A stretch of DNA of 64,000 nucleotides from Oikopleura dioica (taxonomy: Eukaryota; Chordata; Appendicularia; Copelata; Oikopleuridae): the NCBI GenBank assembly GCA_907165135.1, contig OU015566.1, forward strand, positions 10,028,157 through 10,092,156, given 5' to 3'. Positions within the stretch are counted from its first letter, which is position 1. Each line of letters starts with the position of its first letter. Below the pieces are notes generated by a model that did not search any database, was not told where the DNA came from, and worked only from the letters and a program-made list of their open reading frames with translations. The position numbers were made by a program, and so were the translations under genes. Below are positions 1 to 10,210 of this stretch, one piece after another.

Positions 1-2484
1 GTCCAGGCAATTATCACCAACGAAGGTACATGTTATTGAGATCATGTTATTCTTGATCTATTTCATTCAACTTTTACCAAATCTATCATGAACATCTTCA
101 GAAAATAATCTTGCCTATCTCATTGGAAAGAATGCGCAAAGCGAACTCGTCCTTGAAACCCTTAACATTGATGATCTCTCTACCGAACCTGTCAAAGTCC
201 TATCCAAAGAGAGCATCTCTATTGGAGAATTCGCCCTTGTTTCCGACGGCCGAGTTGTCTTCACTGATGAAAATGCAAAGACTACCTCTATCAATCTCAA
301 AGAAGCAACCGTCGAAGATATTTCTGCTGCTGCAAACTGCAAGGTCATCACACACGCGCAGAAAGAATTAAGATACGCTCCAGATCAATTCTATGGCCAT
401 TGCGGTAGCATTGTTCGATCAGAAAGTGGCGAGGTCCTGGATGACACAACTAGAATGGAAGTCTTTCCCTCTCGCCTTGGCATTTTCACTGCCAGTCTTG
501 ATACGCAAAACCGATGGACGTTTACTGCTGAAGATGGAAAGAAAACAAAGTCGCTTTCTTTCGGTGGCGCTAGAAAGATTGACTCTCTTTGGGTGAAATC
601 CTACAATTGGAAGAACAAAAATCATCTTCAGATCCTCGCATTTTCAGAAGACGGAACCGTTTCCTTCGCTAAATCATCTTCAGAAGCGTCCACTGTTTCT
701 TGGACTCGAGAAGAATCTCTAGCATCCATCTCACAGGTTCAAATCTTCGATCTTCCTCCAGAAGACGCCCTTCTTGAAGACCCATCAGAGTGGAGCTTCA
801 CTCGACGAGTTCAAATCCAGCTCGCTCTTTTCCAGACCTATCTTGCTCAATTATCAGACAAAATTAAATCAGGTCGACTTTTTGAAAAGAAAATTGGCGA
901 TCCTTTGGTCAGTACTTCTGAGCTCATTCGCGATCAATTCAATCTCCATAAGCTTATCTTCATCTTGACTAAAAATGGAAATATCTTCGGAATCGACTCG
1001 CTCAGCAAAGATATCATCTGGAAGAGATCCGTACCAGAACTCGATTCTTGCAAGACTCAAGTGATCAAGGAAGCTGGAGCCCGGTTCAAGTCGAACATCT
1101 TCCTCGTCGGAAACTGTCAAAACGAAGTTCGATATTTCAGCGTTGATATCATGTCTGGAAGCGTTGAAGAACTGAACTCTGCTTTGCCAAAAAGTGATAT
1201 TCTTCGAGTTGAGTCCCTCCGATCAGCGACTTCAAACAACCCATCGCTATTGATTTTCAAGAAGCTAGACGTTGGCAAAATCGGCGTCGAGATTATCGGA
1301 GATGTTGACGCTGCTACAGCTGAAAAGTTGAAGCGTACGGCTTTCTGGCTCTACGATTCGACCTCGCAAGCGATTATCGGAGGAAAATTCCAAGTTGAAA
1401 ACAAAGTTTTCGAGAATACTTGGACCTTCCAGATTCCAGCTTCAATGACGATCTCTCAGGTTACTGCTGCTCCTGCTACTGATGTCATTCACTCACAAGG
1501 ACGACCCCTTGCCGATCGATCGGTGATGGAAAAGTATCTGAATCCCAATTTGATCGCCGTTCTTGCTGAGTCGAAGGAAAAGACTGATCTGGAACAAATG
1601 TTTGTGAATGCATTCTTTTTGGACGGAGTTACAGGAGAGGTCATTCACTCAAGTAATCATAAGCGAGCTCACGGACCGGCGAAAATCGTCCTGGCTGAAA
1701 ATTGGGCGGTGTTTTCTTACTGGTCAGCAAAAATGTTCAGAACGGAGATAACTTCTGTTGAATTTTACAAGGAACGAGATTTGATTTCAGCTCATTGGAA
1801 TAAATCAATTCTTAAGTTTTTCAATCTCGAAAACAGGGTACTGACGATGGAAACGCAACTCACTGGGATTCTCTCTCCGCTTCAATCCCTGTTGCTATTC
1901 AAAAGTCATTCGTTAGCTCGGAGGAGATCTCCTCACTGTCTGTGACTCAGTCACAAATGGGCATCACGAATAAAGCTGTGCTGATTGGAACTAAATCCGG
2001 AAAAATTGTCTCGCTACCTCGAGTCTTTCTTGATCCCCGTCGCCGACTCGTTCCAGCTCCAACCGATAGAGAGGAAGGAATCATGCCGTATCAGCCAGAG
2101 CTCCGATTTCCCCCGAATTTCGTGATCAGCTATTTCCAGAATCTTGGTCCAGTGAACGATTTCAAAGGTGCTTGATTTCGAAAAACACTTTTCCAATAGC
2201 ATTTTAGTCGCGATTACTGGCCTTGAATCAACATGTACCGTTCTTGGCCTTACTGACACTGGCCTCTTCTGGACGAGAGTTCATCCTTCAGGAATGATTC
2301 AAAGAAATGACGTTTTTTTCCATTTTGTTGAACAAAATTTAAATCATCAAAAGGCACATTCGATGTTCTCAAAGATGACTTTGACCACATGATGATTTCC
2401 GTTATTCTCATCGGCTTTGTCGGCGCCACGTACGCTTGCAAGATGTTTGCGCAAATGAAAATGACCAACCGTCTTTGGCAATAA
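1..2484 (+). CDS. EMC1: ER membrane protein complex subunit 1, 5' partial
   Basis: C-terminal 746 residues of EMC1, the large beta-propeller and membrane-anchored subunit of the ER insertase complex that inserts tail-anchored and multipass proteins. Exons: <1-25, 102-1771, 1837-2167, 2208-2291, 2354-2484; frame is kept throughout. Recognised from the run NPNLIAVL, the segment DGVTGEVIHSS, the SLPRVFLDPRR motif, GLESTC and the C-terminal FDVLKDDFDHMM followed by a hydrophobic membrane helix (VILIGFVGATYAC) and a short basic tail ending NRLWQ. Two of the four introns (1772-1836 and 2292-2353) begin with GA rather than GT; using them restores family residues exactly across the junctions. The stop codon lies inside an AATAAA (2480-2485). 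The N-terminal part lies outside the window. Identity is confident; the first small exon is less so. Confidence 0.93.
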
Positions 2485-2814
2485 ACAAATAAGTCAAGTT
2501 TGACTTTGATGCACATCTATAGAAAAATCAATTTTAGACCAATTCAATGTTTCCAATTTATGTTTGTCAAGTTCTGCATGTACACGATTAGCTTCAATAA
2601 ATTTCTTCAATCAATAAAAATGACCGGCTTACCACAAAGTAAATCCGTTCTGTAAATACAGTGACTAGCGGGGAGTAATTTGGGGTGCAAGCAAGTAAAA
2701 ATGAAAGGCAAATAGTGATTGTCAACGCGAATTCATCCTGAATCTTAAATACATTTGCATTTCGTTTCGTGCAATTCGAAAAGGCCTTTTCCAACGAACT
2801 TGAGAACATAAGAG
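2485..2814. other. intergenic, no gene seen
   Basis: AT-rich spacer between EMC1 and the PLAC8-family gene. No conserved frame or RNA gene was seen. It presumably holds the EMC1 polyadenylation region and the promoter of the next gene. Confidence 0.5.
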
Positions 2815-3654
2815 ATGAGCTCGAGCGAAGAAAATGTTCAAAAATCTGGGTCACTGTATCCAGACTTAGTTCGTAGTCCTCAAGAGCAGTTTACTGAAAA
2901 TGGCGCAGTTGAGAAGATCGACGAGACATTTCAGCAATCTGATGAAAAGGCAGACATTCCCGTGACAAGTCAGCCTACCCCCATAGAGGTTCCAATATCT
3001 CAGGACTTTGTAAGCGCCACAGAAGAACAAACCATTCTTCTTGATTCTCAGAGAGATGAGAAACAAGGAGCGATAACTAAGCAACCAGGTTCAACTCCAA
3101 AGAAAACTGCTCCTCAATTCAGCTCAAAACTTTGTGGATGTTGCGAAGAAGATTTAATGTGTATGAAAGCACTTTGCCTCCCATGCGCCTCGGTGTATTC
3201 GATAGAGAAGGAACTCTCGAATGAGACAAAAGGAGCGTTTTAGGTTTTTATCATTTGTCCATTATTTTCGTAGCGAAGCCTATATCTCGTAAAAAGCAAC
3301 CGCATGTGGGATCTCATACTTCCTTTTCGTGGGAATGTATTTGGCAGGTCAAGTTCTTTTATTCACTGGAGGACTCATGAGTGGAAATGTCATGGCATAC
3401 ACTGGCTGTTGCGTAAATTTATTCTTCAAGTTTTTCTTTTTATAAAAATTCAGGGTGGTGCTTGTCTTGTATGTTCACAACGGCGAACAATATCGAAGAC
3501 GTACGGCATTAAATCGAACGCTTTTAGGTAAGAGACTCCTATAGTTTTTGGTTACTATTTATTCAGTGACTTCTGTATTTCATACTGCTGCGTTTGTTGC
3601 GCTCTGGTTCAACACGAGCGAGAAGTCAAATCTGGAAGAGAGAAGATTGTTTGA
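2815..3654 (+). CDS. PLAC8-family cysteine-rich membrane protein
   Basis: Four exons (2815-3232, 3297-3412, 3454-3527, 3567-3654) encode 231 residues. The first ~105 residues are acidic, polar and probably disordered. They are followed by a Cys-rich core: KLCGCCEEDLMCMKALCLPCA, a hydrophobic membrane-associated stretch (FLFVGMYLAGQVLLFTGGL), then RRTISKTYGIKS and the hallmark DFCISYCCVCCALVQHEREV, matching the PLAC8/cornifelin CC..C.L.Q..RE signature. Family members are small membrane-associated proteins involved in cell-size, metal or differentiation phenotypes; no specific role is inferred. The intron at 3233-3296 starts GAGCGT and ends AAAAAG; it bypasses an in-frame TAG. The other introns are GT-AG and 39-41 nt long. 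The long N-terminal extension is unlike vertebrate PLAC8. Confidence 0.82.
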
Positions 3655-3896
3655 ACCTGACTAAGACAAAAAATCTGTACTCGAAATACGATAAATATAT
3701 TCATTATATAATAAATTATTTCAATTGCACTGTATTTTGATAGAGAGTTACTAGTGCTAGAATTCGGAACATCGAGAGCGCCGGCGGGCAAATCCTTGTC
3801 GGCTTTGGTGAAGTTTTTCGAAACTGTTACTCCCCTCAACAGTTATTCCGACCGTGAACCTTAACCCGTAGAGATCAAAGAACACTTGAGAAGAAA

Positions 3897-5456
3897 ATGA
3901 AGCTCAGTAAAAGAGGACCACTTAGTAATTTGAAGAGGAAGATAAAACGTCTACACGTTAACAGATCGCTAATGCTACTAATTTTGTTTATCTTCTTCTA
4001 CTGCGAGTTCTTCTGCTACAAGGTAAGTTTTTGAGTGGATAATCGTTTTTTCTAAAGAAGCGTTTCAAGCTCCTCTCGCACGTTTCCTGGCCGAGGATAC
4101 CCGAGATAAATCCCAAGGCAGTGAGGATGCTACTTGTCAGTGACCCGCAATTACCCGGGCATATGAGTAATCCCACTTCTATCACCGCCGCCATTTCTAG
4201 GACCGTTCTCTCGACATTTGATTTTATACAGTAAACATTCGCGATATAAACTGTATAATTCATACTAATGACGAAATACGAGAACCGCCAAAAGATCCGA
4301 CATCGATCGTTACATCAAGTCTACATACCACGAAGCTCTCCACTACACACAGGTAAAACTCGATCACCGAAAACCGCACTATGATTTTTTCTCAAGTAAC
4401 TTCATTTTAGCCTGATGTAATCATCTTCCTTGGAGATCTACTCGACGAAGGAAGCGTAGCTGGAGAACACGAATTCAAGTCGTACGTCAAAAGATTTTAT
4501 AATGTGTTTGATATCAAAAAACATCACGAAGAAAGACATCACATATTTGTCCCTGGAGATAATGACATTGGCGGTGAAGGGTGGGACCGAGCGACTCCAG
4601 GAAAGATCGAAAAAACAGGCGAAAAATTGATTAAAGGAAATAATTAGGCCTCGAGGAAATATTTGCGATCTGTCAAAAGAAAAGATCGAACGTTTCGAGT
4701 ACGCGTTCCATGCACCGATCGAGGACGAAGAAGTGTTCAAATTCATCACATTTGACAAGGCGAATATCATGCCAGGTGCGAAATCGCAACTCAAGCACGC
4801 CCAGCCGCAGAACCGAGGCGAGGCTTATCAGCAAACCGTCAAAATTCTTCTATCGCATTTTCCTCTAACGGAACCAGATGCTCGCCGACCTCAGGTACAA
4901 ATTTGCTATTTTCCTTCAACAAGATTTTAGGGCGACGAAATCGTTCGAAATTTCTCGCCGAATCTTATCTTTTCTGGCCACGAGCATCAGAGTTTCTTCC
5001 TACACGATGGAAACAAGCAGAAGTTCGAAATGCAGAAAGGCTACGTCAATTTGAATATTCTTGACCATCAATCAGAGAAAGAAATGGTCCTGCCAAGTTG
5101 TAACTATAAAATGGGAGCAGCTGGTTTTGGCTTTGCTGTTTTGGGTAGGACTTGAAATTTGTTCTGAAAATCAAGGTTTTTAGAACAAAACGGAGCAATG
5201 TTTTATTCAATTCTTTGGCTTCCTCCAAGATCAAAAGTTCTCCTGATGTATTTGATCTTTATTCCAGTCATTCTCGTCCTCATAAATTTGGATAAAAGTA
5301 ATAACAACCTTCTCGAAAACTTTAAACTCATATTTTAAAGCATTCCGGAACCAGAGCTTCTTCAGCTGGCTAATGGAAGGCGCAATTGAAGCCAAAGATG
5401 AAATAACGAAAAAATCAGTGTTCACGAAACGAGCACAACGCAAATTCCGAGACTAG
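3897..5456 (+). CDS. MPPE1: metallophosphoesterase 1 (PGAP5/Cdc1/Ted1 family)
   Basis: Eight exons (3897-4022, 4058-4200, 4283-4352, 4411-4600, 4680-4894, 4931-5144, 5184-5297, 5341-5456) give 395 residues, essentially the human MPPE1 length. MPPE1/PGAP5 removes a side-chain ethanolamine phosphate from GPI anchors in the early secretory pathway. Visible: N-terminal membrane anchor (SLMLLILFIFFYCEFF, ~residues 25-40); metallophosphoesterase motifs SDPQL, GDLLDEGS, VPGDNDIGG (in place of GNHD) and SGHEHQ; C-terminal membrane helix (VLLMYLIFIPVILVLI). Introns at 4201-4282 and 4601-4679 appear to be GA-AG; the second is well supported because it rebuilds the family sequence after GDNDIGGEG. The 4201-4282 boundary is less certain. 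No KKxx-type tail is evident. Confidence 0.9.
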
Positions 5457-5703
5457 GAAACAAAACTGCCTGCACGTGTATTATTCAATATTATATCTTA
5501 CAAATGTATAAATAAAATAAACTGCCAATTAATCAGAAGTCTGAGTTTTTTTTCTATAATTTGACGAATCGATGTGTGGCGCGAGAGAGCGCGCTCATGA
5601 AACTTCCTTTTCTCAGCAGGGCACATGCAGAAGAGCTTTTTTAGAGATTCCGGAAAAAGCTAAATAATGAAAATGTAAGGTTTCAGAATCAATAATGATA
5701 AAG

Positions 5704-6076
5704 ATGTATTTTTCTAGCTTCCGTGAAAATATCCGTGAAAAATAATTTTTCAGTTCGACTTTCGCCCGATGTCGGCATGGCATGGAGACAAATTGCCACT
5801 GCATACAGAAAGTGGATCCTCCGATATATGGCCGAGTGTCGCGGCCAGATAAATCACCAATTGCACACAAGAAGATTGATCAAGGTCGCATCCAAGATCA
5901 ACAAGCTCACTTTCGAAGGTAATTCGAGCTTATTCTCATTTTTTTATTTTACATTTTCAGTAAACGGTGTCAAGCCAATTGATTTCACCAGAGCTGTGTG
6001 GCGAAATGTCGGGTATGAAGTTACTGACGCTCCAGAAGAAACAACAACTCCCACTTGGACAACAAATTCGACTTAA
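5704..6076 (+). CDS. small protein of unknown function (99 aa)
   Basis: Proposed exons 5704-5722, 5754-5918 and 5961-6076 encode 99 residues. The first intron is only 31 nt and GT-AG; a start at this ATG is a proposal and an upstream exon is possible. The body reads as helical and basic (AWRQIATAYRKWILRYMAE, then LHTRRLIKVASKINKLTFE), followed by a segment containing DFTRAVWRNVGYEV and a Thr-rich tail (TTTPTWTTNST). No family was recognised. Composition resembles a small organellar or ribonucleoprotein-associated protein, but that is a guess. It sits between MPPE1 and the endonuclease, 248 bp and 190 bp away on the same strand. Confidence 0.5.
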
Positions 6077-6265
6077 ATTCCTCGTTGATTTCATTTGATA
6101 AAAATAAAATTAGCTCTCACTTCGTCAAATAAATAATATTCCTGAAGCAGGTGACAGTAGCTCAGAGCATTCAGCAGTGACCGTATTACGAAAACTATGG
6201 GAAGAAAAGCACGTGTTTTACATTGAAATAGAAGCATGAAGGCAAAGATCTAAGATTTATTTAAA

Positions 6266-7534
6266 ATGAGAGTTTTTCTTCTCGCAGGAGCAGTGAGTGC
6301 AGTAGATTGGGTTCCCGGTGTAAACCCAGTAAACTGCGGTGCGGATTATTTTCGGCCTGGCGCAGAGTGGCCGCTAGAATCTGTTGGTAACGCCGGGCGA
6401 ACTGTCAGGCAAGGTCAAGCATTTTATATCTTTGTTGATCCGAGAGTTGCAGAATCTGTCAGAATCGATATGGAAACCCTCACTACTACGCGACGCTGTT
6501 TTCTATCGATGACTTGATTCCTGTTTACTCTGGTGGAAAGTTCAGGCGTTACAGCCACGAGCCTACCTTTTCTCGGCCGACGTCAAACTGGCACCATCTT
6601 CTCAACGGCCTTTGTGCAGTACGTTCTCGATTCCTCTCTTTTAGTATCTTGAAATTGATCGTGTTGTTATTGCCCCACTAAAGATCTGATTTCAAATTTA
6701 GATCAATCAAACTCATTAACAATCTATAGGAGCTACCCGACGCAAAGACATCTTTCTACGGAAATCTTGCGAGCGTTGGCTCCGCAAATTACGAAACCTG
6801 TCATCAGTGGCAGGTAGAGTTCTTCGGTCACGGGCTAAGTGCGGGTTAAGCCGGGTTGTTTAGCCGATTGATGAGGATTACCTTGGAAACAACGCTGAGA
6901 TCAAAATTGACCGCGGTCACCTCGTACCCAGCGCGATTATGAATCAAAATGAAATGGCCATGAAGGTACGATCGTAAAAGTCTCTTATAATTATTCGATC
7001 GAATTTCAGACGACCTTTACCTTGACAAACGTAGCGCCACAAAGCTCCAATTTCAACCAGCGTGCTTGGAACCAGCTAGAATGTATGGTCCGCAAGTTCA
7101 TGGAACGAGATATTGACGGGAAAGACGCGTGGATTTATACAGGAACGCATGGGACAAAGGGCTGGATGAATGAGGATAATCCAGCGAAGAGAAACGTCCG
7201 TATTCCCGCTGCCTATTGGAAAGGAAGGGGGCTTGACCTTGACACTATCCTGCTGAAATTTTAGTTCGAGCTCTTTCCAAGCTTTTGCTACACTGACGAT
7301 GCTACTGGGTACACTTACTCTTGGGTCTACTACCAAGAAAACGAAAACGACCAGACGATGTCCTCAGGGGACCTGTTCATGTCCGCAGAGACCTTCAGCA
7401 ACACCTACTACGATGGAGAGCCAATCTTTGACGAGACTTGCCAGCGGCCAAACACAGGCTACGGCCCATGGTACGGTCTTATCATGGACTGGGACGCGTA
7501 TTTGACAAGATACAGGAAGGGCTTGAGAATCTAG
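6266..7534 (+). CDS. secreted DNA/RNA non-specific endonuclease (ENDOD1-like)
   Basis: Six exons (6266-6408, 6453-6618, 6730-6813, 6864-6965, 7010-7230, 7282-7534) encode about 322 residues. The NUC/endonuclease_NS fold is shown by RICQNR, YYATLFS and IPVYS upstream of the catalytic DRGHLVPS motif (His general base) and the metal-binding region TNVAPQSSNFNQ with its Asn. A short signal peptide (MRVFLLAGAVSA) starts the protein, so secretion or lysosomal targeting is likely. The last exon carries FCYTDD as in ENDOD1-type sequences. Two introns look like GC-AG: 6409-6452 (needed to join TVR to ICQ) and 7231-7281 (an alternative GA- or GG-AG solution exists, so this junction is uncertain). The enzyme family cleaves both DNA and RNA with Mg2+. 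Confidence 0.85.
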
Positions 7535-8588
7535 ATTTACTGGCGTGCTAATATGTCTTCAAATGTCATAAAATGAGAGCGTGTCAATACTGTAGGCTCT
7601 GAGAGAGTCCATTTCAAATAGAGAAGTGATATTTGAGTGGCATATTGAAAAGCTACTAATGTAAGTTTAATCAATCACCAATTTAATTAATTCGGAATCG
7701 GCAATTCCCAAAAATGACCATGACCTTGGGGCAAGATAAAAGGCTTAGAATAACTAGAAAGAGAATGTCCTCAAGTCTTGGCACAGTTGCAAATAGAATT
7801 GTTCGCTGTTTTTTCAATATGTGTAAACTCCCATTATTGTAATAAAAGACTCGAATTTGATGAAGAAGAGAGAGAAAGAAGTGTGTGTCCTTTGTCTGGC
7901 TAAACAAGTTGCGCCCTAACGCGCCGCAATAGCGCGTGTAGTTTCTCAACTTGAGAGTTGTCTTACTTGCCAGTTAAACTCGGTTAGAAACGAATAACAA
8001 TCGCCCTTTGCTTCTTTTTAATTTATAATCTATTTACGAAAGGAGCGAGCATCAAAGAGAAAATCGAGCTATCAGGTAATAAAAAATCGTTCTTCATCAC
8101 AGCTAACGATTCCAATTGTCAGTCTTGAGAGAAGCTAATTTAAATCTTTATTAGTTGAAGAAACCTAGTTAAAAAGATGGATCTTAATTACAGTCATGTT
8201 TCAGTTGTAGTTTTTTTGTGCTTCTTCAAATCGTTTTTTCACGATATATAATTACAAGCCTCGTATTTTTTACGATTTCCCGTCCGTTCATTTTCGCGTT
8301 TTTTTTTCTTTCTCTTGCAAAAATAAAAAATAACCATTGAATCGTTCAGAATTGTCTGAGAGCGGCTAATTCGGAAGAGAAATCAGAAGTTGGGAACTGA
8401 ATACAGCTTCAGCTGTCAAAAATTTGGTGCATTAGCGTCAACTCTCTGGCACTTGCAAATTTGTACAGATCTCCTCTTTTACTGCTTGAAAGATACAATG
8501 AGAATCGCCGCACATGCCCCCTGAATAAATCCGAGAAAAAGATCAACACGACGCAGAACTTTTCCTGAGCGAATTTTTGTGGGAACCG
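7535..8588. other. intergenic, no gene seen
   Basis: About 1 kb of AT-rich, T-tract-rich sequence with no supportable frame. It precedes the small membrane-protein gene and probably contains its 5' region. Confidence 0.5.
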
Positions 8589-9123
8589 ATGATCAGTAGA
8601 GATGATATTTTCAGCTGGTGCCTCGCCGTCGTCGATATTTTAGTCATTATTATTTTATCTGTGGCGTATTACTGTAAGTAAAGGTCGCTTGTGGACACTA
8701 ACAACTGATTAAATTTGTATACCTTTGCTTCTCTGACTTTGAAAATGAAGAAGGTTCCTTGCCTTATCTTTATTTTTATACCACATTTTGACGCAGTCTC
8801 AGAAACAATTAAATAAAGTATTACTTCAATACTATCGTCTTGAAGGACTTTTATTACGTGTGGGATGCCCCTAATTTGAGCTCTAAACTGGCCTACTACG
8901 CAACAGAACAACGCTATTTCAATCATAAATTCTTATTGACAGTTCAATTTCAGGTTATATTCAATACTACGGCGAGCAAAACCTAAAAGACAAGTATCTG
9001 AGCGAGCGGCAGAAGCGCAACCAGCTGAATCCGATGAAAGACCTTTTTCAATTTTTGCTCAAATACTTCAATGAAAATCAATCCAAAGAAAACCGAAGCA
9101 TAGAAAAGGCTTCAAGAAAATGA
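8589..9123 (+). CDS. small single-pass membrane protein (84 aa), unknown
   Basis: Two exons (8589-8673, 8954-9123; GT-AG intron of 280 nt) encode 84 residues. The first exon is almost entirely a membrane helix (CLAVVDILVIIILSVAYY, residues ~11-28); the second is a charged cytosolic-type tail with KDKYLSERQKRNQ and a basic end (SRK). No family recognised. There is no classical signal peptide; a type III or tail-in orientation is possible. A second candidate small membrane protein begins 19 nt after this stop codon, which would fit an operon. Confidence 0.55.
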
Positions 9124-9142
9124 GAAAATCTAGTCTGCCCGA

Positions 9143-9519
9143 ATGAATTCAACTATCTGTCTGAACCGAGTTAAACCTGCAAAAGTCAGGACGGAATTAC
9201 AGTCATTTATCAAAAGAATAAAGCGATTCTTCAATAAATTAAGAGACTAGGGCAGGTGTTATCGTTTTCTTATACCGATTTGAACGAGTATTATCGAAGC
9301 ATTTGAAACAATTTGACGGGGGATTAAAGCATCAGAATAAATTTATCATCTGAAACATGCTCATAATAAGAATTTTTGAACTTCTTTACTTCAGTCTTAT
9401 TCGCAGTCTTTATTCTTGCTATTTTGCTTTTCAAAAGATCTCTTGCACGGCACAGAGCATTCTTCGCACGGGCATATAAATTATATGATATAATTCGCAG
9501 CGTCGGCGAGTTTTTCTAA
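9143..9519 (+). CDS. possible second small membrane protein (74 aa)
   Basis: A 35-codon ORF (9143-9250) is followed by an exon-like segment (9395-9519) whose frame encodes a membrane helix (LFAVFILAILLF) and a basic amphipathic tail ending VGEFF and stop. Joining 9143-9242 to 9395-9519 needs a GA-AG intron (GAGACT...TTCAG) and gives 74 residues. The membrane segment looks real; the join is speculative. Adjacency to 8589-9123 suggests a pair of small membrane proteins. Confidence 0.25.
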
Positions 9520-10210
9520 GGAAGCGTCCTCTTCTTCCCTTATTTGTTGATGTATTTTACTGATGATTCGATGTTCATATTCGGCGTCTATCAGATTACA
9601 TTGAATAAAATATAACTGCTAATTTCTAATCAAAATATTAAAATTTCGAAGCAGAAGCTTTTTTAATAGAATCAAATTAAATTCGTCAATTTCAGTAGTG
9701 ACTCATGATTAGTCGAATTACCATCAACCTTGGATAAAACAATCATGATTCGGCGATTCTCAAATTCAGTCGCATTTCGATACAATTCGACTCAAGTTCC
9801 CACGAGTGCGCTCGACTTGTCGCTCTCGCTTGGACCAGCTTTATTTTTTATTTTTATATTTTCGAGAATAGCAGTTTCTTTCTCGAGATTTCGTTTCACT
9901 TGCCGGCATTTTATGTTTTTCTTCCTGCGTTTTTACATTTTTTCGCTGTTTTTAGAGAACAATTTTTTCAGAGAAAAAAGGTTGAAATCATTGAAGACTA
10001 CTGGTATTTTTATCAAAAAGCCTCCCCAATGGGGAGTCCCCATTAAAATTTAACGAATTTTGTATTTTTGAAATACATGATTTTAATAAATTATTAATGA
10101 TAAAAATTTCTCCGGTAACGTATGTTCAACCGTCTTAGTTGCCGCCATATTTTTCTTTGATTTCAACCCTTTTTCTTCAATAATCTTTTCCGTTTCAGAC
10201 TTGTCGAATA
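9520..10210. other. intergenic, no gene seen
   Basis: Spacer of 690 bp. It contains a Phe/Leu-rich open frame (9730-10053) that looks like chance translation of T-rich DNA. It is probably the promoter region of the downstream gene. Confidence 0.45.

Noticed and set aside
9730-10053. 107-codon Phe-rich frame that looks like a membrane protein
   Set aside because: Comes from T-rich spacer DNA (poly-Phe/Ile) and lacks conserved motifs; probably chance.
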